Shown one piece after another: positions 1-7,527 of a stretch of 13,199 nt of DNA. Position numbers and translations under genes: made by a program. The stretch is taken from NCBI GenBank assembly GCA_036939355.1, contig JALLAP010000401.1, forward strand, positions 1 through 13,199, in the 5' to 3' direction. Position 1 is the first letter of the stretch. Every line of letters begins with the position of its first letter. The stretch comes from Thalassiosira profunda. Lineage: Eukaryota > Bacillariophyta > Thalassiosirophyceae > Thalassiosirales > Thalassiosiraceae. The notes below the pieces were generated by a model. The model did no database searches and had not been told where the DNA came from. It saw only the letters and a list, made by a program, of their open reading frames with translations.

Positions 1-742
1 GGCATTGCGCCAGGATGGACGACGAGGGGTTCGTCGGGGCCGCGACGCTAACTTTTCCGCAGGCGGTCGACACCAACAGCCCGGGGACGGCAGGCTGCGC
101 AGCGCTCGGTGCCTCCGCGAGTTGGGACCCATCCCCCGCTAGTTGTTGCATTGCCATCGCGACGTCCGCATCCCGCAGCGCGCCGCCGTTGGGCTGGGGC
201 AGCGCGGGCACTCCGCCCGCGGCTGCCCCAGTCGTCGCCGGCTGCTGCACCCGCGAGTTGTATGTTGCGCTGCCATCAGCAACCAGGGTGGAGTGCCGCT
301 TCTCGCGCAAAGCTTGGCTACACTTCGCCTTAGCCTCCGAGTCGCCGATATCGTCGTAAAGTCTGTTATTGTTGAGCTTGAGGAAGCGGCCCGGCGGGTC
401 CAACGCCCGCCACTCCCGCACGAGCGCAGCGGCCAGCTCGGGCTTCTTCCCCCGGCCTGCAGCCTTGTAGGCCGGCTTGCGATCCTCGACCATCTTGCGG
501 AACTTGAGATTGCCGGGATGGTAGTTGGTGCCTCCGCCCCTGCCCGAGACGCAATCGTGCCCGCCCGGCTCCTGGATGCCGCGCATAGGGATTGCGGGCA
601 TCTTGCCGCCACCGCCGCCAGCCGCGAGGGACGAGCCCATCGAACAGTCGTCGTCCGAGTCAAAGCTCGTCACGGGAGACGAGCCCTGCGCTCCGAGGAG
701 GTCAGGCGCACCGAGGGCTGGCAAGCTCTCCATGTCGTCCAT
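1..742 (-). CDS. DUF6824-domain protein, 3' end missing (off left edge)
   Basis: The frame is open from a stop at 836-838 to the window edge. The first ATG is at 742, followed after two codons by a second ATG at 733, giving 247 visible residues with no stop. Residues about 55-147 form a DUF6824-type domain: RGIQEPGGHDCVSGRGG, then NYHPGN, a KFRKMV helix, REWRALDPPGRFLKLN and a final DDIGD. These blocks match the two other DUF6824 genes in the window (RGI-x-EPG, HP-x-N, PPGRFL). DUF6824 is abundant in diatoms and has no established biochemical role. The N-terminal 50 residues are acidic and Gly-rich (SFDSDDDCSMGSS, LAAGGGGGK). After the domain the protein is low-complexity, rich in Ala, Pro and Gln. 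No intron is evident. The true start could be upstream through an unseen exon. The domain call is fairly secure; the function is unknown. Confidence 0.75.
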   Translation of the reverse strand, partial: MDDMESLPALGAPDLLGAQGSSPVTSFDSDDDCSMGSSLAAGGGGGKMPAIPMRGIQEPGGHDCVSGRGGGTNYHPGNLKFRKMVEDRKPAYKAAGRGKKPELAAALVREWRALDPPGRFLKLNNNRLYDDIGDSEAKAKCSQALREKRHSTLVADGSATYNSRVQQPATTGAAAGGVPALPQPNGGALRDADVAMAMQQLAGDGSQLAEAPSAAQPAVPGLLVSTACGKVSVAAPTNPSSSILAQC

Positions 743-853
743 ACTGCTGTCCTCGCCCAGACCTCTGCTCGCGCCGGGAGGAAGTGACTGGGGCCCAAGA
801 GTTGAGGGTGGAGTCCCAGGAAGCTGGCGATCGAGTCAGGGAGGAATGACCGA

Positions 854-876
854 GTCAGGTCAGGTCAGGTCAGGTC
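854..876. repeat. Pentamer tandem repeat, 4.6 copies of GTCAG
   Basis: Four perfect GTCAG units and a partial fifth run through this segment. An isolated GTCAGG also occurs just upstream, near 835. It lies about 110-135 bp upstream of the DUF6824 start codon on the minus strand. It is a simple microsatellite with no known function. Confidence 0.85.
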
Positions 877-882
877 TCTTGT

Positions 883-931
883 CGAGTCGAGAGCGACTCG
901 TCTCGTTTCAAATTCCAAAATTTTGAATTTG
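883..931. other. Hairpin followed by AT-rich imperfect palindrome
   Basis: Positions 883-889 (CGAGTCG) and 894-900 (CGACTCG) are exact reverse complements around a 4-base loop. Immediately after, 909-915 (CAAATTC) and 925-931 (GAATTTG) flank CAAAATTTT to make a near-palindrome. It lies 140-190 bp upstream of the DUF6824 start codon. It could be a protein-binding palindrome or part of the 3' end structure of the Rdx transcript. Confidence 0.5.
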
Positions 932-963
932 ACCCACAAACTTTGTTGACCCACAAACTTTGT
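930..963. repeat. Perfect 17 bp tandem duplication
   Basis: TGACCCACAAACTTTGT at 930-946 is repeated without change at 947-963. The perfect identity suggests a recent duplication. Confidence 0.9.
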
Positions 964-1054
964 TTCGCTCGAAACGGACCCTCCCTCCAAAGTACTTCCT
1001 CCTGGCCAGTGCAGCCTCTACTTCGCCGACACCTCGCAAATCATCTCCTCCCGC

Positions 1055-2406
1055 CTAGAGCACCCCGAAATACTTCCTCGCTTCCTCTGCCTCGTCGTCG
1101 TCCATCAGTTCCATCCCCACTGCGTCGGGGGCAGGTCCCGGTTCGCCGCCGTTCCGTATTGCCCGCGTTACAATGTCGCGAAGGCGTCCTCCGTCAACGA
1201 TGGAATCAGCATCTTCCGATTGCTCGTACACAACGCTGTCAGTATTCAGCGTCACTTTCTGTCGAAAGGAGGAGAATGGCATTTGTTAGATGGGTTCGCG
1301 AACGCCGGGCCTGGACGGGAGGGTGCATAAACTACCAAAGCACTCATATCTCACGAGCTACTCACCAGTACGCCACTCTCCAGGCGATTAGGGATAAGCG
1401 TGACGCTATCCACTGCAACAGGGGCGTCTTCTGTGCCAGCTGAGCTACCCTCCCCTTGCTGAGATTGCTTCCACCAAGCGTTTCGGGCGTACATCACGCT
1501 CAGCAATTCGTTGGCATAATATGTGGCAGAGTAGAGTCCATTGTCCGGAGATTCGACGCTGCTGCCGGTCGAATACTCGATGGAGACGCGATTCTGCTCG
1601 TAAAATATGGATGGTATGGACGCTGATTGTTCTGGTTCTTCGGCGACTTGCTTCTCCATATCGCTTGCTTGCTGGGCAACTGTCTGTCCCTGCTCTGCTT
1701 CCTTGCACTCGACGCAATCCTCATCCTTTGCAACTGGCGACTCCTCCTTGTTTTCGCTGTGCCCCAAATCCTTGTCTGGGTTGACGCAATCTCGCACCAG
1801 CTGCTTGACCTCCTTCGCCTCCGGGAACCGCCCCTTCACCTTTCGATCCCACAGCATTACCCTTTCCCCACTTCCGCCACCGCTGCTAGACGATGCAGAC
1901 ACCCCAAAGAAGCCCCCGTCGCACAGCGGAGGGCCCTGCGACACCAACGTCACCGATGCCAATTTAGATTCATTGGCAAAGGTCGTGAGCAACTCGGACG
2001 CGAGCCAGGTGGCGCGGAGCATCCAGCGGCACCCGCTGCAGTACTCGATTGTGACGTCGACGCCCCCTCCGTCGGGTGGAGAGGAGGAAGCCATTTGCAG
2101 CGGCGCGCCAGCTTGGGTGTATGTCGGTGGCGGTGGGCGATGATATGACAAGTTGTTAGACCGGGCATGCGAGACCGCTGCCGACTGCAGGCTGCGCGCG
2201 GTCGGAACGAACGACGGCAGCGTTGATGGGCGAGCGTGCACCTGCCCATCACTACTTGGTCTAACGATGCCGACGGAGCTTGCAAAGGCGGCCGCGCCAG
2301 GCGACCGACATGCGCTCCGCGTGAACGCCGCGGTCCTTGACGCCCCCGCCGCGGGTGCGGAGAGCGTGGCGAGCATGAGGACGAGCGGCGGGGCGGAGGA
2401 GACCAT
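1055..2406 (-). CDS. Double Rdx (selenoprotein W-like) thioredoxin-fold protein, probably plastid-targeted
   Basis: The CDS is two exons, 2406-1366 and 1258-1055, with a 107 bp GTGAGT...CAG intron in phase 0, giving 414 residues. Residues 117-216 form a SelT/SelW/SelH (Rdx) domain: VTIEYCSGCRW with redox cysteines C123 and C126, then LLTTF, MLWDRK, GRFPEAKEVKQLVRD and LGHSE. There is no in-frame TGA, so no selenocysteine is implied. Residues 273 to about 385 form a second, degenerate copy (VSIEYSTGS, YYANELLS, VTLIPNRLESGVL, then KVTLNT across the splice) in which both cysteine positions are serine. Splicing is supported because it rejoins the two halves of this domain. The N-terminus has a hydrophobic stretch (PPLVLMLATL) followed by AAF at residues 26-28 and again at 39-41, resembling a signal peptide plus the ASAFAP-type plastid motif. 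The linker has a further C231-V-E-C234. Rdx proteins are small thiol-redox proteins; the substrate is unknown. The start at 2406 is preferred because the upstream extension opens with GTG. Confidence 0.8.
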
Positions 2407-2728
2407 CGCGTCGAGGAGGAGAGGTGAGGTGAGTGTGTTGGGCGCAGGGAAGGGAAGGAAGGAAATACGTGTCTCATTTCCGCCGCTAAGAGCTAAGAGC
2501 TCCTCCCAGCCCCACCCCCACCGCTCCGCCCGCGCCCCGCCTCTCGTCCGCCCCTCCTGCACCCCCACGCTGCGCCTAGATCTCCGACGGCGGCGGTGGC
2601 GTAGTTGAATATTTCGAGAGACGGACAGCGTGGGGAGGCTTTGGCTTGACGGGTGGTGCACGTGCTCACCTGCACCATCTCCCTCGCCTCACGACGTTTG
2701 GGAGCCGCCGAACAAATCCTCCGTGCCG
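2407..2728. promoter_or_regulatory. Divergent intergenic region between Rdx and HA-repeat genes
   Basis: This is 322 bp between two start codons pointing away from each other, so it should contain both promoters. Visible elements are a C-rich/GC-box-like tract around 2510-2575, a tandem CTAAGAG pair near 2485-2500, and a palindromic CACGTG (G-box/E-box, a common bZIP or bHLH site) at 2659-2664. Open frames running through it start at GTG, not ATG, and are not supported. Promoter function is inferred from geometry. Confidence 0.4.
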
Positions 2729-4450
2729 ATGAAGCTGCGGGGCAGAACGGGCGAAAGCCCCGAGAAATCGGCGGAGGCATCAGAGGCCCCTGTCTGCAAT
2801 GTCCCAACGAAGTCAGTGGACGCCCCCGCAAAATCCGCCGAGGAGAAACCCGGCAAGCCTACCCCCAAAAGAGGCCGCAACACCAGCGGCAAAGCGAAGA
2901 AGACCGCCAATCGACGCTGGGACGAGATATGGGACGAGAAATTGGCCGAGCTAAAGCAATTCAAGGAGGAGCACGGACATATGAATGTGCCCAAGTCGAA
3001 GGAGCACAAGCAGCTCGGGAGTTTTGTGAACAACCAACGGCAGCTCTACCGGAGGCGGGAGAAGGGGGAGAAGACCAGTCTGACGGAGGGGAGGATTCGT
3101 TCGTTGGAGGAGGTGAGCGTCGGTGATGGTAGTTTGCCAGCGTTATTTTTGCATGACCTGTGTACCATTTAGGTGCGCTCTTCTTTTTACGCAGCTTGGA
3201 TTTGCCTGGGCCGTGAAGGGGGCGGTGAGCGAACACAGGGCGAAGACGCTGCAGGCGCAATGGGAGCAGCGGATGCAGGGTGAGAGTGTTGATTGGTAGA
3301 ATTATACGTCCCGTTGCAAACCTGAAGCTGAACCTGCATCAATGTCTAATGCACATTTTCCCCTCTCAGAACTGAAAGACTACAAAGCAATCAACGGGCA
3401 TTGCAACGTCCCCATCAAGACGCACAAAGAGCTGGGAAAGTTTGTGATGAATCAGAGGCACTTTTACAAGGCGGGTATCTCGGGGCAGAAGAACAGCCTG
3501 ACGCCGGAGCGGATAAATGATTTGGAAGAGGTGACAAGTTGACCCAGTGCTTCCTATTCTTCACATCTGCCGACTCTCTAATACTTTGTTCCTTCACTAT
3601 ATCAGATCGGCTTCGTGTGGAACTTGAAGGGAAAGAAGAGCGACGAGGGGAAATACCTGAACAATGAGGAGAAATGGCAGAGGAATTTCGAGGGTACGTT
3701 CATCCCTCTCTTTGTATATACCCTTTCTTCGTGATCGACCAATTCATTTGATGGATCCTGCCCCCTCTTGCTTGCAGAGCTGAAGCGCTTCAAGGAGACA
3801 TACGGACACGTAAATGTGACGAAGAACAAAGAGTTTGAAGATCTGGGCCAATTCTGTGGCAACCAACGGCACCTCTATCGAAGACTCCGGAAGGGCGAAA
3901 GCACCAGTTTGACGAATGAGCGGATCAAACTCCTGTCGGACCTCGGCTTCGAGTTCAAAAGCCGCAGTGCGACCGCCTCCAAATACGAGGTCGCTTCGAA
4001 GACAAAAGGGGACACTCAGATTGTGGAGAAGGACAAAGAAGTGGCTCTTCCGGATGGAAGCAGAGCGGACCATGCGTCGAAGGAGACCTCGGAGAAACGA
4101 ATGGTGCTGCTGGAAGATGGAACGTATCTGCTGGAGACTACGACAAAGACAGACACAACAAAGATCGAGCATTGCGTACTGCCAGAGGAAATACTCACAA
4201 TCAAATCTCAGTGTTGCCTGACGCCAGGGGCGTTACTGAGACCGAAAGGAAGGTGGCGTACCCGGATGGCAGCACTGTGGATGTCAAGACGCGAGAGATT
4301 TGCAAGAAATGTCTCTACTTTCAGCCGGACGGCACTCAGGTCCTGGAGATCAAAACATCAACCTGCGTCACGAGAATTGAGCGAACACGTTTGCCAACCG
4401 AATCTGGAACGGTCCATGAGACAGCTGTGGGGCCTCTGGAAGCTCTGTGA
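2729..4450 (+). CDS. Helicase-associated (HA) domain protein with three HA repeats
   Basis: The proposed exons are 2729-3112, 3195-3279, 3370-3530, 3606-3693, 3778-4175 and 4241-4450 (441 residues). The first four introns (82, 90, 75 and 84 bp) have GT-AG ends with pyrimidine-rich acceptors and keep the frame. Three HA domains (PF03457 type) follow: residues 64-136 (WDEKLAELKQFKEEHGHMNV, LGSFVNNQR, LGFAW), 151-218 (GHCNVP, LGKFVMNQR, IGFVWNLKG) and 233-300 (GHVNVTKN, LGQFCGNQR, LGFEF). Isolated HA repeats without a helicase core are common in diatoms and are thought to bind nucleic acid; the function is not established. The N-terminus is Lys/Pro-rich (KPTPKRGR) and may be nuclear. The C-terminus holds two about 50-residue repeats (ALPDGS...LLEDGT, then AYPDGS...FQPDGT) that lie in different frames. 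The 65 bp intron 4176-4240 would join them, but its acceptor is weak. Without it the protein reads on to 4571 in an unconvincing frame. HA identity is secure; the 3' end is not. Confidence 0.8.
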
Positions 4451-4614
4451 GACAAAAAGGAGACAACACAGCTACAACGGGCGGTCAAAGAGATTATCTG
4501 TCATGTCGTTGGAAGAGCGAAAAAAGGAGTCAGAGAGCCTTCGTGTTATGACAGCTTCGCCGCTGGTTTAGTCATTAGTCGTCAAAGCACGCACATATCC
4601 CTGCGCAACAGATC

Positions 4615-6516
4615 TCATTTCTTTGATGCATCATCCTTCGGAGAAAATCCCCTGAAGGAAGGAAAGTGTTTGTCGCCCCGTCGAAGCTTTTTCCCAAGGG
4701 ATGGCTCCTGGTAATTTATTTTGCGCACAGTGCGGCTCGCCCGAGGCGGCCTCTTGTGGCCCTCCGCGTATTCGAGATCAAACACTCTGCTGCCAGGCGC
4801 CTTGCGCTTTCCAGTTACCGGCTTGGTCTCTGCCTTGATGGCGCTAGCCACTTCCAGCTCGGTCGCCGGCGGCGCCTCCCCAGACTGATCGGGCTTCGTT
4901 GACACCATCGGCGAGAATCTCGAAGTGGCTGCCGACTTCACCCGCTCGACTTCCAACCTGGCCCTCTTCTCGGCCTCCAACCTGGCCTCTTCTTGCGCAG
5001 CCAGCTCCTCTGTGGCACGTTTCTCAGCCAACTGCTGAGCCTCCAACCTCTGGGCCTCCCCCGCAGCCAGCCGCTTGGCCTCCAACCTCCGGGCCTCCAG
5101 CTTCTCTGCGGCTGCCGCCTCACGCGCGGCCTCCTGCGCAGCCAACTCCTCTGTGGCACGTCGCTCAGCCAGCCGCTGAGCCTCCAATCTCGCCATTTTC
5201 CGCTCTGCTTCTTGCCTGGCCTCCTCTGCCGCCAGCCGCTTGGCCTCCTCCGCGGCAAGTCTTGCCGCCTCACGCTCGGCCTCGAGCTTGGCCGCTTCTT
5301 CGGCCGCTAGCAATTTCCACCTCTCCTCCGCCTCCAGCATGGCTCGCTTTTCCTCCTCTGGCGTGGACTGTTCAGTCTCCTCTCCCGTAGAGCCGTCCTC
5401 GGTGGCACCCTCGGGCGTGGACTGTCCTGTCTCTTCACCAGTAGAGTCGCCCTCAGTGGCACCCTCGGGCGTGGACGCCTCCTTGCTCTCCAGCTCCAGC
5501 TCTTCGCGCTCCAGCCTTTCGGCCAGCCGGACCGTCGCTCTGGTTTGCAGTTGTTGCAAGCGCTTCAGTTCCGCTCGCTCAGTTGCCATTCGCGGTGGCC
5601 TCGCTGTGCCCCGGGCCTTCTGCGCCTGCACGCGGCACTCTCGCACATGAGCAAGCAACTGGCGGCGATGCTCGATGTTCGCTAGGATGGCCGCTTGCCT
5701 CGCCGCAGGAGAAGGCGAGGGGTTGTCCGTCGACAGAGCACTGTTCCTCGACTCGGCACTCTCCTCTAGCGAACGCTCTTGTTCCGCCGCGGTCTTCTCT
5801 TCCTCGAGCCATTCGTTTACCTCCGTCGTGAGGGTGTTCTCATCAAATGAAAATGGCTCCGCGAGGGCATCAAGCTGCTGTGCTTCCGCTGCTCCTGTGG
5901 CTGCCGTCGCGTCTTTCGATGCGCAGCGGTCGACACCACCACTCAAATTCAGCAGGTCGTTAGAGTTGAGCTCCCTCAATGGTCCGTCACTGAGATCAGA
6001 GGCATCACTGCCGGAGTGGTCGCGCTTCTTCAGCGGCAGCACCCTCGGGGTTTGATTCTCGCAGCCCAGTGCGCCACTGTTGCTGCTGGATCCGCTCACA
6101 TCCATGTTTAGCTCGACAGGAGGAGTGGTAGCTGGCTGCGACTGCAGGCCAGGGAGAGAAGCCGCGGCCTCTGTACCACCTCCGTAACCCAAAGCTGTCC
6201 ACAGCCGTGTGCTCACTTTCTTGACAGCCTTCTCTTGGCCAATGTCGTCCCAAAGACCCGTATCGGCGTTCTGCTGGAGGAACCTTCCGGGAGGCACCTG
6301 ATCTCTCCACGCCATTGTCAGTTTCTCGGCCAGCGCGTTTCTTTCCTTCCCCGGTGCTGCCGAAGCGTAAGCGGCGGAATGCGCATCCACCATCTGGCGA
6401 AACGCGACGTTGCCGGGGTGCTCTCTACCGCGTCGCCTCTCGCAGCGAACGTCGTGTTCGCCCGGCTCGACGATTCCTCGGAGGGGCCACTTTGCAGCGC
6501 TTTCTTCGCCAAGCAT
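4615..6516 (-). CDS. DUF6824 / coiled-coil protein with shugoshin-like C-terminal motif
   Basis: This is a single open frame of 633 residues starting at ATG 6516. Residues 11-109 are a DUF6824 domain (LRGIVEPGEHDV, REHPGN, WRDQVPPGRFLQQN, LWDDIG). Residues 348-383 are two 18-residue STPEGATE...GEET repeats. Residues about 387-528 form a long, highly charged Ala/Glu/Arg coiled coil with an internal duplication spaced 47 residues apart (RATEELAAQE in both copies). The C-terminal tail is basic, and residues 589-613 read RPPRASRTVRKINYQEPSL then GKKLRR, followed by GD. This matches the pattern of the shugoshin C-terminal SGO motif: basic residues, Y-x-EPSL, K-L/M-RR. In known shugoshins that motif docks on phosphorylated histone H2A at centromeres and the coiled coil recruits PP2A to protect cohesin. 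Here the coiled coil is central, and no N-terminal PP2A-binding coil is seen. Shugoshin identity is therefore an inference from one motif plus architecture. Upstream of the ATG the frame stays open for 14 acidic codons, so an extra 5' exon is possible. The 3' end converges on the HA gene. Confidence 0.7.
   Translation of the reverse strand: MLGEESAAKWPLRGIVEPGEHDVRCERRRGREHPGNVAFRQMVDAHSAAYASAAPGKERNALAEKLTMAWRDQVPPGRFLQQNADTGLWDDIGQEKAVKKVSTRLWTALGYGGGTEAAASLPGLQSQPATTPPVELNMDVSGSSSNSGALGCENQTPRVLPLKKRDHSGSDASDLSDGPLRELNSNDLLNLSGGVDRCASKDATAATGAAEAQQLDALAEPFSFDENTLTTEVNEWLEEEKTAAEQERSLEESAESRNSALSTDNPSPSPAARQAAILANIEHRRQLLAHVRECRVQAQKARGTARPPRMATERAELKRLQQLQTRATVRLAERLEREELELESKEASTPEGATEGDSTGEETGQSTPEGATEDGSTGEETEQSTPEEEKRAMLEAEERWKLLAAEEAAKLEAEREAARLAAEEAKRLAAEEARQEAERKMARLEAQRLAERRATEELAAQEAAREAAAAEKLEARRLEAKRLAAGEAQRLEAQQLAEKRATEELAAQEEARLEAEKRARLEVERVKSAATSRFSPMVSTKPDQSGEAPPATELEVASAIKAETKPVTGKRKAPGSRVFDLEYAEGHKRPPRASRTVRKINYQEPSLGKKLRRGDKHFPSFRGFSPKDDASKK
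5368..5475 (-). repeat. Two 54 bp tandem coding repeats
   Basis: The copies are 5422-5475 and 5368-5421, in frame within the DUF6824/coiled-coil gene. They encode STPEGATEGDSTGEETGQ and STPEGATEDGSTGEETEQ, and a third partial STPEE follows. The units are acidic and Ser/Thr-rich, and are probably a disordered, phosphorylatable linker before the coiled coil. Confidence 0.85.
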
Positions 6517-6544
6517 CCGAATTCCGTCTTCTGGGTCCGGGTAG

Positions 6545-6562
6545 TCAAAATCTTCCCCTCAT
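6545..6562 (-). other. Short upstream ORF (5 codons) before DUF6824/coiled-coil gene
   Basis: An ATG at 6562 opens MRGRF and stops at TGA 6547-6545, 28 bp before the main ATG and out of frame with it. If this stretch is 5' UTR, the uORF could lower translation. If it is part of an upstream intron or exon, it is irrelevant. No transcript evidence is available. Confidence 0.3.
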
Positions 6563-6753
6563 GGTGAAAATTCTGCTCGAGTAGAACGCGGCCACAAAGC
6601 AAGTGTTGCAGTAATCAATGTTCTATCATGAATGTTTGCAATGCTAACGAGCGGCCCAAGCGGAATGGTGTGCAATACCGATCCAGCTTCTCCGCTCCGT
6701 GCGCAATGTTCTTCTCCCCCCAGCCAATTGCTCTCTCCCGGTCGATTGGCCGC

Positions 6754-7527
6754 CTATTCGTTCTCGATTCCCACGAGGCCGAACCTCACTTTGTATCCAT
6801 CAGCCACAAGCTGCTTCTCTTCGCCCGTGTATCCCTCTTGGACCACGTACGAATCGATTGTTTCCAGCGCCTCAAGACCAATCGCGTTCAACTCCATGCA
6901 GTACTCATCGAGCTCGGGCTCCAGATCGGTGTCGCCGTCGTCAATGAGCCCCTTCAGATAACTCAGGTAGCGGGCCATCGTGCTCCTAGAGGCTCCGGGG
7001 CATTTCTTCTCCACAAGCTCACGAAGGAGCACTTTCACTCCAGACAATTTGGCCGCCCACTTCTTGCGGATATCTTCAAGATAGACGCCGGTGAGGGTTT
7101 GGGCGGGCACAAGCTTCCTCTTCTTGTTGCCATTCCCGTCCACGTTTCCCCCCGCCTCAGCATCGTCGCCACCCCCGCCTCCGCCACCGTTGTGATCGAC
7201 GCCCACCACCACGTTCCCCTCCACGTTCTCGCCGCCACGTTCCTCGGCACCGTCGTCGAGGTCCCCTGCCATCGGATCGCCGCCATCCTCGACGTTGCCA
7301 GCCCCGCTTTTGTTCTCCCCAGCGCCAGCCACGGCTCCGTCGCCTCCACCCCTGGCGAAATAATCCTCGGTGGCATTGGACGGCCTGCTCGCGAAATTGT
7401 CTCGCGAGCTACCCTCAGCGGCGATGGACGCGGTGGCGTGCGCTCCCCGCGGCCGATGGCCACACGTCCCGCACTCGTCGACGCCATCGTCGTTGTACAA
7501 CGTGCATCTTCGACACGCCCACGCCAT
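6754..7527 (-). CDS. RanBP2-type zinc-finger protein of unknown function
   Basis: This is a single exon of 257 residues; ATG 7527 opens directly into the domain. Residues 3-22 have the RanBP2-type (NZF-like) finger pattern W-x-C-x2-C-T-x2-N-x6-C-x2-C, with zinc ligands C5, C8, C19 and C22, W3 and N12. Such fingers bind ubiquitin or single-stranded RNA in other proteins. Residues about 25-134 are disordered and Gly/Asp/Asn-rich, including a run of seven glycines. A KKRK at 135-138 could be a nuclear signal. The C-terminal 115 residues are well-structured in composition (LTGVYLEDIRKKWAAKL, ARYLSYLKGLI, LDEYCMELNAIGLEALETI) and predicted helical, but I do not recognise the domain. It is tandem with the genes on both sides on the same strand. 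A 324-codon open frame on the opposite strand is treated as a shadow. Confidence 0.75.
   Translation of the reverse strand: MAWACRRCTLYNDDGVDECGTCGHRPRGAHATASIAAEGSSRDNFASRPSNATEDYFARGGGDGAVAGAGENKSGAGNVEDGGDPMAGDLDDGAEERGGENVEGNVVVGVDHNGGGGGGGDDAEAGGNVDGNGNKKRKLVPAQTLTGVYLEDIRKKWAAKLSGVKVLLRELVEKKCPGASRSTMARYLSYLKGLIDDGDTDLEPELDEYCMELNAIGLEALETIDSYVVQEGYTGEEKQLVADGYKVRFGLVGIENE

Larger units (their letters stand above)
743..1054. promoter_or_regulatory. Intergenic region: 5' side of DUF6824 gene, 3' side of Rdx gene
   Basis: This 312 bp stretch has no supported coding exon. It lies upstream of the minus-strand DUF6824 gene and downstream of the minus-strand Rdx gene, so it should hold the promoter of the first and the 3' UTR and polyadenylation region of the second. 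It contains a short pentamer repeat, a hairpin, an AT-rich imperfect palindrome and a 17 bp tandem duplication, listed separately. The role is inferred from position only. Confidence 0.4.

Noticed and set aside
139..787. Open frames of 174 (minus) and 214 (plus) codons at the left end
   Set aside because: They overlap the DUF6824 frame out of register. Only the frame running off the left edge shows conserved domain blocks.
2022..2050. Selenocysteine in the Rdx protein
   Set aside because: The redox motif is Cys-Ser-Gly-Cys with no in-frame TGA, so there is no basis for a Sec codon or SECIS element.
2407..2661. Extended start for the Rdx gene at 2661
   Set aside because: It begins with GTG and adds an Arg-rich stretch before the hydrophobic signal-like N-terminus that begins at 2406.
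2630..2728. Extended start for the HA gene at 2630
   Set aside because: The codon is GTG and the extra 33 residues are low-complexity. ATG 2729 is the first true start.
4899..5390. Plus-strand open frame of 163 codons, rich in Pro/Leu/Trp
   Set aside because: It is the complement of the repetitive coiled-coil codons of the shugoshin-like gene, a typical low-complexity shadow.
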